From JBCCGE01 sp039029455 (GTDB lineage Bacteria > Pseudomonadota > Gammaproteobacteria > Arenicellales > Poriferihabitantaceae): a stretch of 64,000 nucleotides of DNA. Position 1 is the stretch's first letter; each line of letters starts with the position of its first letter. The notes under the pieces are model-generated. The model saw only the letters and a list, made by a program, of their open reading frames with translations. It was not told the DNA's origin and did not search any database. Made by a program: the position numbers and the translations under genes. Location: the NCBI GenBank assembly GCA_039029455.1, contig JBCCGE010000005.1, positions 9,334-73,333 on the forward strand. Reading direction: 5' to 3'. Of the stretch, positions 41,889 to 50,103 are shown piece after piece.

Positions 41889-43079
41889 ATGAATAGACTT
41901 CCAGAACAGCGTTTACCGTTCAGCCGGCAGGAATATTCCGACCGACTGCAAAAAGTTCGACAGCAGATGAATGAGCGCAACATCAACCTTCTGGTGGTGT
42001 CGGATCCATCCAACATGGCCTGGCTGACGGGGTATGACGGATGGTCTTTCTACACTCACCAGTGCGTGGTGGTTCCGGAATCAGGTGAACCCTGGTGGTT
42101 TGGCAGAGGTCAGGATGCCAATGGCGCAAAGCGAACAGTCTATATGGATATGGAGCATATTTATGGCTACGCAGATCACTATGTGCAGTCGACAGTGTGT
42201 CATCCAATGGAGCGGCTGTCAGAATGGATTCTCGAGCACGGGTGGAACTGCGAAAATGTGGGTGTGGAGCTGGACAATTATTATTTTTCTGCAGCTGCCT
42301 ACCTTCATCTGGTCAGGGGATTACCGAATTCTAAACTTCACGATGCGACCGGGATGGTGAACTGGCAGCGCGCGGTCAAATCCGAGACCGAGATTTCATA
42401 CATGAAGAAAGCCGGCGAGATCGTCGGGGCCATGCACGAGCGGATACGTGAGCAAATTCAGCCCGGAATCCGCAAGTGTGATCTGGTCGCAGAGATATAC
42501 GATGCCGGTATACGTGGTGTTCCGGGCGCGGGTGGCGACTATACGGCGATCGTACCCTTGCTGCCGTCAGGAGAGGACGCATCTGCTCCCCATCTGACCT
42601 GGGATGACAAGCCCATGCAGTCAGATGAGGGCACTTTTTTCGAAATAGCGGGATGCTTCCGTCGCTATCATTGCCCGCTCTCCAGAACGATATTCCTTGG
42701 CAAGCCAACCAAAGACTTTCTCAATGCAGAAGCGGCCGTGCAGGAGGGGCTATCCGCAGGACTGGAACATGCCAGAACCGGGAATCAGGCACAGGATATC
42801 GCCAACGCATTCTTTGCCGTATTGAAAAAGTACGGTATCGAAAAAGACAGCAGAACCGGTTATCCAATCGGTATTTCCTATCCTCCGGACTGGGGCGAGA
42901 GAACTTTCAGTCTTCGGCCAGGCGATGAAACACCGCTTGAGACCAATATGACCATTCATTTCATGACGGGACTTTGGATGGAAAACTGGGGGTTTGAAAT
43001 CACAGAGAGTCTGGTTGTCACACCCGCCGGCCCTGAATTGCTGGCGAACGTTCCGAGAGAACTGGTAATTATCGATTGA
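41889..43079 (+). CDS. doeA: M24-family hydrolase, ectoine hydrolase DoeA-like
   Basis: 396 aa, pita-bread (creatinase/Xaa-Pro aminopeptidase) fold. The N-terminal DPSNMAWLTGYDGWSFYTHQ, then HYVQSTVCHPMERL, ELDNYYFSAAAYLHL and the C-terminal GYPIGISYPPDWGERT are the stretches remembered for DoeA of Halomonas, which opens the ectoine ring to N-acetyl-diaminobutyrate as the first step of ectoine catabolism. doeB, doeC and the regulator doeX, usually adjacent, are absent here. A creatinase or peptidase is the alternative. Flanked by a divergent ligase gene and a convergent rhomboid gene. Confidence 0.78.
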   Translation: MNRLPEQRLPFSRQEYSDRLQKVRQQMNERNINLLVVSDPSNMAWLTGYDGWSFYTHQCVVVPESGEPWWFGRGQDANGAKRTVYMDMEHIYGYADHYVQSTVCHPMERLSEWILEHGWNCENVGVELDNYYFSAAAYLHLVRGLPNSKLHDATGMVNWQRAVKSETEISYMKKAGEIVGAMHERIREQIQPGIRKCDLVAEIYDAGIRGVPGAGGDYTAIVPLLPSGEDASAPHLTWDDKPMQSDEGTFFEIAGCFRRYHCPLSRTIFLGKPTKDFLNAEAAVQEGLSAGLEHARTGNQAQDIANAFFAVLKKYGIEKDSRTGYPIGISYPPDWGERTFSLRPGDETPLETNMTIHFMTGLWMENWGFEITESLVVTPAGPELLANVPRELVIID

Positions 43080-43199
43080 TCGGTTGCTAAACAAGATTGC
43101 CGCAGTCGCCCCGCGTCCTCCTCTAACGCAACAACGTCTTTGCGAGCCCGCAGCAATCTCGCAACGATAATCCGCCAGATAAAAACGTATTTGTAGGGA

Positions 43200-43760
43200 C
43201 TATTGAGTCTGACGACCTCGGGTGAGGAAAAAGGCGACGACAACTCCTGCGATCGCACCGAAAAGATGACCGTCCCAGGACACACCGGGCTGGTTGGGCA
43301 GCACTCCGGTGATGAGCGTGGAGCCGTACAGTAGACCGACGATAAGACTGATCAGCAGAGGAACCAATCGTCGCTCAAACAAACCGCTCGCAATCAAATA
43401 CCCCATCAAACCAAATACCAGTCCGCTGGCGCCAATTACATATGCGGGCCGTCCAAAAAACCAGTGCAGGGTGCCGCCCAGCAGGATAATTAATGTAACA
43501 ACGACGGTGCTGTTGGCCCGCGAACCGGCGAGCAGAATCAGCATGACAATCAGTGGCGTGCTGTTGGCCAGCAGATGCGCCCAGTTGCTGTGCAAAAAAG
43601 GCATCGCGACAATACCGATTAGTCCACTGATGTGACGAGGCAAAAGGGCAAGCTGCTCAAGCGGCAAAAAAAGGTCCAGACCGAACACGATCCATATCGA
43701 CGCGACAAACAAAGTCACGCCGAGAAGCTCCTCGCCAATGCGGTGGGAATAGTCAGTCAT
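43200..43760 (-). CDS. Rhomboid-family intramembrane serine protease
   Basis: 186 aa, six predicted membrane helices. The catalytic Ser is in VIGASGLVFGLMGYL (Ser112) and the His in SWDGHLFGAIAG (His165); FLHSNWAHLLANS carries the helix-2 His/Asn of rhomboids. Smaller than GlpG, with no N-terminal cytosolic domain. It overlaps the rluD stop by 8 bp and is therefore probably translated from the rluD message. Substrates unknown. Confidence 0.88.
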   Translation of the reverse strand: MTDYSHRIGEELLGVTLFVASIWIVFGLDLFLPLEQLALLPRHISGLIGIVAMPFLHSNWAHLLANSTPLIVMLILLAGSRANSTVVVTLIILLGGTLHWFFGRPAYVIGASGLVFGLMGYLIASGLFERRLVPLLISLIVGLLYGSTLITGVLPNQPGVSWDGHLFGAIAGVVVAFFLTRGRQTQ

Positions 43761-44703
43761 TGTCTTGCAGCGTATTCAACAGCAGATTCATATCTTCGGG
43801 TAATCCCGATTCGAAAGATACATCTTCACCGGTTTTTGGGTGCGAAAAACTCAGTCGTGTCGCGTGCAGGGCCTGGCGAGGAAACGACCTGAGACACTGA
43901 ATCACGTTCTCATTGGCTCCAGCCGGAATTTTCGCTCTCCCGCCGTACACAGAGTCGCCAACGAGCGGATATCCCTTCCACTGCATATGCACCCGAATCT
44001 GATGAGTGCGACCGGTCTGCAGAAAAGCGCGAACCAGAGTGTGCCGGTCGAATTTCTTCTCGATTCTGATGTGAGTAATGGCCTCTTTACCACTACTCGT
44101 GACAGTCATGCGAAGTCTGTCCTGACGATGGCGTGCGATCGGCTGGTCAATGGTCTCGCCGGCGATCAGCACACCCTGAACAAGCGCAAGGTACTGCCGT
44201 GACATCGTTCGATCCTGCAGTTGTTCAATGAATGACTGACGCGCGCGCTCGGTTCGCGCCACCACCATGAGTCCGGTTGTGTCTTTGTCAAGGCGATGAA
44301 CGATGCCGGCTCTCGGCAGCATTCGCAGGCGTTCATCGATATAGATCAGCCCGTTCATCAGCGTGCCCGACGAGTTCCCGGCGCCGGGATGAACCACCAG
44401 CCCGGCAGGCTTATTTATGACAAAGAACTCGTCGTCGCTGTGAACGATCTCCAGCGCGATATCTTCAGCGAGCCATTCCGAGAGCTCCGGGTCGGGAACC
44501 TGCACGACCAGGGTTTCTCCGCCAAGAATCTTGTATTTCTGTGCCTGAACAGCGCCGTCCATCAGCACGTGACCGCTTTTCAGCCATCGTTGCAATTCGG
44601 AGCGTGAATACCCTTCAACGAGTTCCGGAAGTACCTTGTCCAGACGTTGTCCGCGCATTGAATCCGGCAGAGTTATGACAATCTGTTCAGAAGGATTATT
44701 CAT
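43753..44703 (-). CDS. rluD: 23S rRNA pseudouridine(1911/1915/1917) synthase RluD
   Basis: 316 aa from the ATG at 44703; a TTG at 44721 would add six residues. An N-terminal S4 RNA-binding domain (GQRLDKVLPELVEGYSRSEL) is followed by the RluA-family catalytic domain with the Asp in GIVHRLDKDTTGLMVVA and later TGRTHQIRVHMQW. It isomerises uridines in helix 69 of 23S rRNA. It is divergent from bamD (110 bp between starts), the conserved gammaproteobacterial pair. The usual downstream yfiH/pgeF is replaced by the rhomboid gene. Confidence 0.95.
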   Translation of the reverse strand: MNNPSEQIVITLPDSMRGQRLDKVLPELVEGYSRSELQRWLKSGHVLMDGAVQAQKYKILGGETLVVQVPDPELSEWLAEDIALEIVHSDDEFFVINKPAGLVVHPGAGNSSGTLMNGLIYIDERLRMLPRAGIVHRLDKDTTGLMVVARTERARQSFIEQLQDRTMSRQYLALVQGVLIAGETIDQPIARHRQDRLRMTVTSSGKEAITHIRIEKKFDRHTLVRAFLQTGRTHQIRVHMQWKGYPLVGDSVYGGRAKIPAGANENVIQCLRSFPRQALHATRLSFSHPKTGEDVSFESGLPEDMNLLLNTLQDND

Positions 44704-44813
44704 CTGGGTTTTCTGTGGCAAAATACCGAAGAATCGGAAGGTGAACGCCTGATTCTACGTGTATTCACCATTATTCACAGAAAATCGTCGACGTATTTCC
44801 GCGCACAGTCATT

Positions 44814-45734
44814 ATGAACGCTGCCTCATCATTTCGTCCCAGTTGTACTGATCAGTCCTTCGGTTTTCGAGGGATCATTGTTGTTTTCCTTTCCCTGTTG
44901 CTTGTCAGTGGATGCTCTTCGTTCAAGAAGAACAAGGTCGATGAAAATGCTTCAGCTGAAGAACTGTATGCCGCTGCGCAAACCAGTATGCGAAAGAAAA
45001 ACTGGGCGACTGCGATCAATCAGCTGCGCAACCTTGAAGCGAAATACCCCTATGGCAAGTACGCTGAGCAGGCTCAGCTGGATACAGCTTACGCCTACTA
45101 TCAAGGTGATCTGCCTGACCTTTCAATTGCGGCGGCGGACCGATTTATAAAACTGCATCCCACGCACTCATCGGTAGACTATGCCTACTACCTGAAGGGT
45201 CTGGCGAGCTTCGAAGAAGATGACTCGCTTCTCGGTCGATTAACCGGTCAGGATGACCTCAGTGATCGTGATGCAAATTTAACCCGTAGCGCCCTGATCG
45301 CGTTTCAGGACGTCTACACACTGTTCCCGAACAGCCAGTACGCCGCCGATGCAAAGGCCCGAGCGCTCTACCTTCTGAATGCCCTTGCCCAGCATGAAAT
45401 GGCGATCGCTAACTACTATTTCAGTCGGGAGGCCTATGTTGCTGCAGTAAATCGGGCAAAAGGCGTTGTCGAACAATATCCGGAATCACCACAGATTGAA
45501 GATGCTCTCGGCATGTTGATGCACAGCTACAATGAAATGGGTCTCGAAGATCTGGCTGTGGATTCTCGTCGGGTGCTCGAACTGAACTTTCCCGAAAGCG
45601 CGTATCTGACCGGAAGCACGGATGAATTATTCAAGGCAAAGTGGTACAGCGTCGGCAAATCAAAGAACAAAAAGCCGGGAGTGATCCGAAGTTTCTTTGG
45701 ATCGATTTTCAATCGCAGCCCCGCGGAAAGCTAG
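44814..45734 (+). CDS. bamD: Outer-membrane assembly lipoprotein BamD
   Basis: 306 aa. The signal peptide IIVVFLSLLLVSGCSSF has a good lipobox (VSGC) at about residue 34, so a longer than usual n-region precedes it. TPR-like repeats follow: EELYAAAQTSMRKKNWATAI, YAEQAQLDTAYAYYQGDL and YLKGLASFEEDDSLLG. BamD is the essential partner of BamA in outer-membrane beta-barrel insertion. It is divergent from rluD and convergent with a DUF4442 gene. Confidence 0.95.
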   Translation: MNAASSFRPSCTDQSFGFRGIIVVFLSLLLVSGCSSFKKNKVDENASAEELYAAAQTSMRKKNWATAINQLRNLEAKYPYGKYAEQAQLDTAYAYYQGDLPDLSIAAADRFIKLHPTHSSVDYAYYLKGLASFEEDDSLLGRLTGQDDLSDRDANLTRSALIAFQDVYTLFPNSQYAADAKARALYLLNALAQHEMAIANYYFSREAYVAAVNRAKGVVEQYPESPQIEDALGMLMHSYNEMGLEDLAVDSRRVLELNFPESAYLTGSTDELFKAKWYSVGKSKNKKPGVIRSFFGSIFNRSPAES

Positions 45735-45791
45735 GCGATCGCAGCAAGATTCCGACTGAGCCGAGACGGGAGTTGGGATAGTTTCAGCGCG

Positions 45792-46307
45792 TTAAGCGCC
45801 CTGAGCAGGAGCGTTGTCGATTCTCCAGGTTGATGAGACAACGGCAACCACCCGATCTTCAGAATCACGAATATATCCGGTTGCCGTGATGTCTGTCGGA
45901 TAACCCTCAACTCCTTCCAGCAGTGACTTTTGTTCGAGGACATCGCAATCCGCTGTCAACTGCCCCCGAGCCTTGTGCGGGTAGTCAATCTCAAATCGCA
46001 GCAGTATTCCCCGGGTATTCTGCGGTGCCGCAGAGAGCACTGACAGCCCGGTTACGACCTCTCCCAGGTTCGCCAGCGCCATAGCATGGATCGAATTGAG
46101 ATGATTGCGAACGCGGCGTCGGTCTTTCAAAGTAACGGTTGCACGTCCGCGTTGAAGTGATTCGACCTGAAAACCAATCGAGCCCGAATACGGAATCAGA
46201 CGTCCGATCACGCGACTGAACAGAAAGCGTCCGCCTGGAAAGGCATTACAGCGTTCCCAGTACTTCATCAACGAACCGCCTGGGTTCGAGCGAATGGAGG
46301 CCGTCAC
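45792..46307 (-). CDS. DUF4442 hotdog-fold protein
   Basis: 171 aa. A hotdog-type thioesterase-like domain is suggested by RRRVRNHLNSIHAMALANL, then GEVVTGLSVLSAAPQNTRG and ILLRFEIDYPHKARG, typical of DUF4442. Such proteins resemble acyl-CoA thioesterases, but catalytic function is not established. It overlaps yceH by ATGA. Starts at 46307 or at the inner ATG at 46268 (MKYWERCN) are both possible. Last gene of purC-yceH-DUF4442. Confidence 0.75.
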   Translation of the reverse strand: MTASIRSNPGGSLMKYWERCNAFPGGRFLFSRVIGRLIPYSGSIGFQVESLQRGRATVTLKDRRRVRNHLNSIHAMALANLGEVVTGLSVLSAAPQNTRGILLRFEIDYPHKARGQLTADCDVLEQKSLLEGVEGYPTDITATGYIRDSEDRVVAVVSSTWRIDNAPAQGA

Positions 46308-46987
46308 TCGGTTTCAGCGTCCGCTGAAAGATGCTCAACAGTCAGTTGAGATTCCAGTTTGAGAACTCGCTTCTCAAGCATTTCAATGCGCGAGATCAGA
46401 TCGTTTCCCCTGGCATGATCACCGGATACCGTGCCGGTGGATTCTGTATTTTCCTCAGGGTCTGATTCCGGTTCTGACACCCAGTCACCGAAGGTGTGGG
46501 TATAGCGGTCTTCCCGCCGGCCCGGACCTTTCGGTAGAAGTAGCACCAATGGTGACCCGGTTTCCATTAACTCCATCAGACAAAGCTGAACGTCCTCGAC
46601 ATCAGCGAATTCAGCCATGCGCTCGGTGCGTCTTTTCAGATCATTCAAAGTCAGCGGTGCACGCAGCATCATCATACAGAGCAGAGCTTGCTGCTGCCGC
46701 GACAGCTCGAGCTTCTGCCGAAGCAGATGGGAGTATTTTCGGGCGCGTTCGCTGTCCTCAACACGCAGCCAGCCGTCAGCGGCCAGCTGATTGCACACAT
46801 GCCCGATATCACCTTCCGTGAGTTGCATAACCGGCTCACGATTGCTCTTCTGATTGCAGGCCAGCATCAGACTGTTAAGGGTGAGTGGGTAGGTGTTTGG
46901 CGTGGTTAACTGTTTTTCCATCAGGCAGGCGAGAATTCGTCCCTGCCTGAGATCAAAACGGGTCGCTGTTTCACTCATTTCATCCAC
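46304..46987 (-). CDS. yceH: YceH family protein (DUF480)
   Basis: 227 aa. The family start is seen as RILACLMEKQLTTPNTYPLT, followed by SLMLACNQKSNREPVM and two winged-helix modules. The C-terminal part is acidic and holds a predicted coiled coil (LISRIEMLEKRVLKLESQL). Function of the family is not known. It lies 9 bp after purC and overlaps the DUF4442 gene by ATGA. Confidence 0.88.
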   Translation of the reverse strand: MDEMSETATRFDLRQGRILACLMEKQLTTPNTYPLTLNSLMLACNQKSNREPVMQLTEGDIGHVCNQLAADGWLRVEDSERARKYSHLLRQKLELSRQQQALLCMMMLRAPLTLNDLKRRTERMAEFADVEDVQLCLMELMETGSPLVLLLPKGPGRREDRYTHTFGDWVSEPESDPEENTESTGTVSGDHARGNDLISRIEMLEKRVLKLESQLTVEHLSADAETE

Positions 46988-46996
46988 TGCTCCGTC

Positions 46997-47896
46997 TCAG
47001 GACTCGGTCGCGGGGATCGTGAGAATCCGTTCGGCTTCTGCATACTTTGCGGCGGTTCGATTCACGATGTGATCGGGAAGATCGGGCCCCGGAGCTGTCT
47101 TGTCCCAGTCCAGTGTTTCAAGATAGTCCCGGACAAACTGCTTGTCGTAGCTGGGCGGGCTGATTCCGATCCGGTATTGATCCGCAGGCCAGAACCGCGA
47201 GGAATCCGGTGTCAGTACCTCGTCAATAAGATGCAGCACGCCTTCGTTATCGACGCCAAATTCAAATTTTGTGTCCGCAATGATGATGCCGCGGGCACGG
47301 GCATACTCGGCAGCTTCGGTGTAGATCGAGAGACTGATCCGTCGTATCTCATCGGCCAGTGGCTTGCCGACGAGCTCCTCGACATCAGCCTGAGTAATGT
47401 TCTCATCGTGATGACCGGCCTGTGCTTTGGACGACGGTGTGAAAATCGGCTCTGGAAGCCGGGCAGCCTGTTCGAGACCGGCAGGCAGATCGATACCGCA
47501 GAGCTGTCCTGTTGCCTGATAGTCTTTCCAGCCTGATCCAATGAGATAGCCTCGAACGATGGCCTCCACGGGAAGCGGTTTGAGTCGTTTTACGATGATT
47601 CCCCGATCCCCAATGCGCTGGCGATGCGACGCGTCCGTCAGTACCGTATCGAGGGGTGTGTCGACCAGATGATTAGGCACCAGATGGCGCATTTTCTGAA
47701 ACCAGAAGTTCGCAACCCGGGTTAGTACGGCGCCTTTTTGAGGGATACCCTGGGGCAGAATCACGTCAAACGCAGACAGACGATCCGTAGCAATAATCAG
47801 CAGACGCTCGGCGTCCAGAGCGTAGCTGTCGCGAACTTTTCCGCGATGGATAAGTTCAAGGTCCGGTAACTCGGAGTCGAATAAAACGTCGCTCAC
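46997..47896 (-). CDS. purC: SAICAR synthase PurC
   Basis: 299 aa from a GTG at 47896; a TTG at 47905 would add three residues. Catalyses ATP-dependent ligation of aspartate to CAIR in purine synthesis. Motifs are [35 protein letters not shown], the nucleotide region [15 protein letters not shown] and [11 protein letters not shown]. This is the longer class of PurC (about 300 aa). bamC, a frequent neighbour of purC in gammaproteobacteria, is found elsewhere in this window. First gene of a three-gene operon. Confidence 0.92.
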   Translation of the reverse strand: MSDVLFDSELPDLELIHRGKVRDSYALDAERLLIIATDRLSAFDVILPQGIPQKGAVLTRVANFWFQKMRHLVPNHLVDTPLDTVLTDASHRQRIGDRGIIVKRLKPLPVEAIVRGYLIGSGWKDYQATGQLCGIDLPAGLEQAARLPEPIFTPSSKAQAGHHDENITQADVEELVGKPLADEIRRISLSIYTEAAEYARARGIIIADTKFEFGVDNEGVLHLIDEVLTPDSSRFWPADQYRIGISPPSYDKQFVRDYLETLDWDKTAPGPDLPDHIVNRTAAKYAEAERILTIPATES

Positions 47897-47990
47897 AGCA
47901 ATCAATGGATAAAGGATACACCAGGTATTTTACACGCTGCATGATGAGGGCACGGCCACACAAATTATTCCGGATTGATAAAATAGGACC

Positions 47991-49784
47991 ATGGCCGGCC
48001 GAATTCCTCAAAACTTCGTTGATGACCTCATGACGCGTGTCGATATTGTCGATGTGATCGACAAGCGCGTGCCGCTGACGCGAAAGGGACGGGAGTATCA
48101 GGCCTGCTGTCCGTTTCACGACGAGAAAACCCCGTCGTTTACCGTAAGTCCGTCGAAACAGTTTTATCATTGCTTTGGCTGTGGTGCACACGGGACCGCG
48201 ATTGGATTTCTGATTGATTACGCCAACCTGAGTTTCGTCGAGGCCGTTGAAGAGCTTGCCGACGGTGTTGGCATGGATGTTCCGCGCGAGCAGGGTGCAG
48301 GGCCTGCAAACCGTGACGCTGCCGAATCTCCTGCCAGGCTGCTGGGTATTGTCGAGCAGGCCGGTTTCTGGTTTCAGAAGCAGCTCAGGGAACACGAGGG
48401 CGGCAGGCAGGCGATCGCATACCTGAAGCGCCGCGGTCTTGACGGACGCACTGCGGCTGCATTCGGAATTGGCTATGCCCCGGACAGTTGGGACGGGATA
48501 TTGAACGCGCTTGGGAAGACGACTGATTCACAGGACCAGTTACTGAAAACCGGTCTGCTGATCCGACGTGATCAGAACGAGTCGGGCAAACGGCAGTTTT
48601 ATGATCGCTTTCGTGGTCGGGTGATATTTCCGATTGAAGATCATCGCGGACGAGTGGTGGCTTTCGGCGGACGCATTCTTGGTGACGGTGAGCCCAAGTA
48701 CCTCAACTCTCCGGAGACGCCGCTGTTTCACAAAGGCGCGGAGCTTTACGGCTTGCACCGCGCGCGGCGGGAGATCGGCGCACAAAAGCGCAGCATTGTG
48801 GTTGAAGGATATATGGATGTCGTCTCGCTGGCACAGTTTGGTGTCGAGAACTCAGTCGCCACACTGGGCACGGCAACGACTCGTACGCATTTGCAGCGTC
48901 TGTTTCGCCTGGCTCCGGAGATTGTGTTTTGCTTTGACGGCGACCGGGCGGGGCGCGATGCGGCCTGGAAGGCCATGCAGGTTGCGTTGCCGGAAATGCA
49001 GGACGGCCGTCAGGTCGGGTTCCTGTTTCTTCCGGACGGTGAAGATCCGGATACGGTTGTTCGATCCGAGGGCAAAGATGCATTTCAGGATCGAATTGCC
49101 GACGCATTGCCCTTGCCTGATTTTCTTTTTGAGACGTTGACCCAACAAGTCGACATGTCTCGGATGGAAGGCAAGGCCAGGCTGGTCAGTCTGGTCCGGC
49201 CGATGATTGAACAGCTGCCAGAAGGCGTCCTGCAGCAAATGATGTGGGGACGACTCTCCAGCCTGAGTGGTCTGAATGAGCAACAGATCTCCATCGGATC
49301 AGAGCCATCGCCGAAACCGACCACCCAGAGAAATCGCAGCAAGTCGACGCCTTTGCAGCCCGGTCAGCTGTCAAATATGGCAACAGCCACCAGTCTTTTG
49401 CTGCAGACGCCCGCGCTCTACGCCAGCAAGGACCCGGCGATTGACCTTGGTTCTCTGACCATAAAGGGCAGCGGGGTGCTGCAGAAACTGTCCGTGATGC
49501 TCGAATCGGACGCCAGCTTTACCACCGCCCGGCTGCTGGAAAGCTTTCGTGACGAGCCGGTGCACCCGTACCTTGAAAAGCTCGCCAGCCACCCCAACTC
49601 TGTGGAGGACGAGTTATTGCCCAGAGTGTTTAACGACACCCTGAGCCGACTGGTCGCTGAGGAGCTGGAGGTCCGTCGAATGGTACTGATTGAAAAGTCG
49701 CGCCAGCAGGAGCTTGATGATCACGAGAAGCAGGAACTGGTTACGCTTCTTAGCGAAAGATCGAAGCACGAAGTGGAGAATTAG
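47991..49784 (+). CDS. dnaG: DNA primase DnaG
   Basis: 597 aa. The N-terminal zinc domain has CCPFHDEKTPSF and YHCFGCGAHG (Cys-x2-His...Cys-x2-Cys type). The TOPRIM core has VVEGYMDVVSLAQFGV (catalytic Glu) and VFCFDGDRAGRDA (Asp-x-Asp). The C-terminal helicase-binding domain covers about residues 460-597. Makes RNA primers for lagging-strand synthesis. rpoD follows after 319 bp; rpsU, which precedes dnaG in the classical macromolecular synthesis operon, is not upstream (purC is, divergently). Confidence 0.95.
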   Translation: MAGRIPQNFVDDLMTRVDIVDVIDKRVPLTRKGREYQACCPFHDEKTPSFTVSPSKQFYHCFGCGAHGTAIGFLIDYANLSFVEAVEELADGVGMDVPREQGAGPANRDAAESPARLLGIVEQAGFWFQKQLREHEGGRQAIAYLKRRGLDGRTAAAFGIGYAPDSWDGILNALGKTTDSQDQLLKTGLLIRRDQNESGKRQFYDRFRGRVIFPIEDHRGRVVAFGGRILGDGEPKYLNSPETPLFHKGAELYGLHRARREIGAQKRSIVVEGYMDVVSLAQFGVENSVATLGTATTRTHLQRLFRLAPEIVFCFDGDRAGRDAAWKAMQVALPEMQDGRQVGFLFLPDGEDPDTVVRSEGKDAFQDRIADALPLPDFLFETLTQQVDMSRMEGKARLVSLVRPMIEQLPEGVLQQMMWGRLSSLSGLNEQQISIGSEPSPKPTTQRNRSKSTPLQPGQLSNMATATSLLLQTPALYASKDPAIDLGSLTIKGSGVLQKLSVMLESDASFTTARLLESFRDEPVHPYLEKLASHPNSVEDELLPRVFNDTLSRLVAEELEVRRMVLIEKSRQQELDDHEKQELVTLLSERSKHEVEN

Positions 49785-50103
49785 TCGTCTTTTCAGGTAT
49801 TTATAATGCTTTTCAGGTGTTATAATGTCGGGCTGACTTTCGATTTCGAAGGTGTTCAGGAAGGGGTGACAAATTGCATGGGTCAGGTGAGCCCGGTCAA
49901 GTGAAAACACACGTTTTAGCACAAGGCAATTTGCTTTCCAGTGACAGCTTTCCCGTGGCGGGTGTAAAAGGTCCTGCCAGTCAGATCGGATCCGACTCAT
50001 ATAAATCATGGTGAAACAGACGCGTTCGGTGGCATTACGCTACTGGAGAGGCCTGTTGACCCGCTATATGAGCAGATAAACGCAAGAACAGGTTTCATTA
50101 CTT
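49785..50103 (+). promoter_or_regulatory. Leader and promoter region of rpoD
   Basis: 319 bp between dnaG and rpoD. Just after the dnaG stop two near-identical blocks occur in tandem: CTTTTCAGGTATTTATAATG and CTTTTCAGGTGTTATAATG, each ending in a TATAAT box (49803-49808 and 49820-49825). They may form overlapping promoters for rpoD inside the operon. No canonical -35 was found for either. Short frames on the minus strand here show no similarity. Confidence 0.45.

Noticed and set aside
43080..43199. Possible terminator or small RNA between doeA-like gene and rhomboid gene
   Set aside because: No convincing stem with a U-run was found in the 120 bp.
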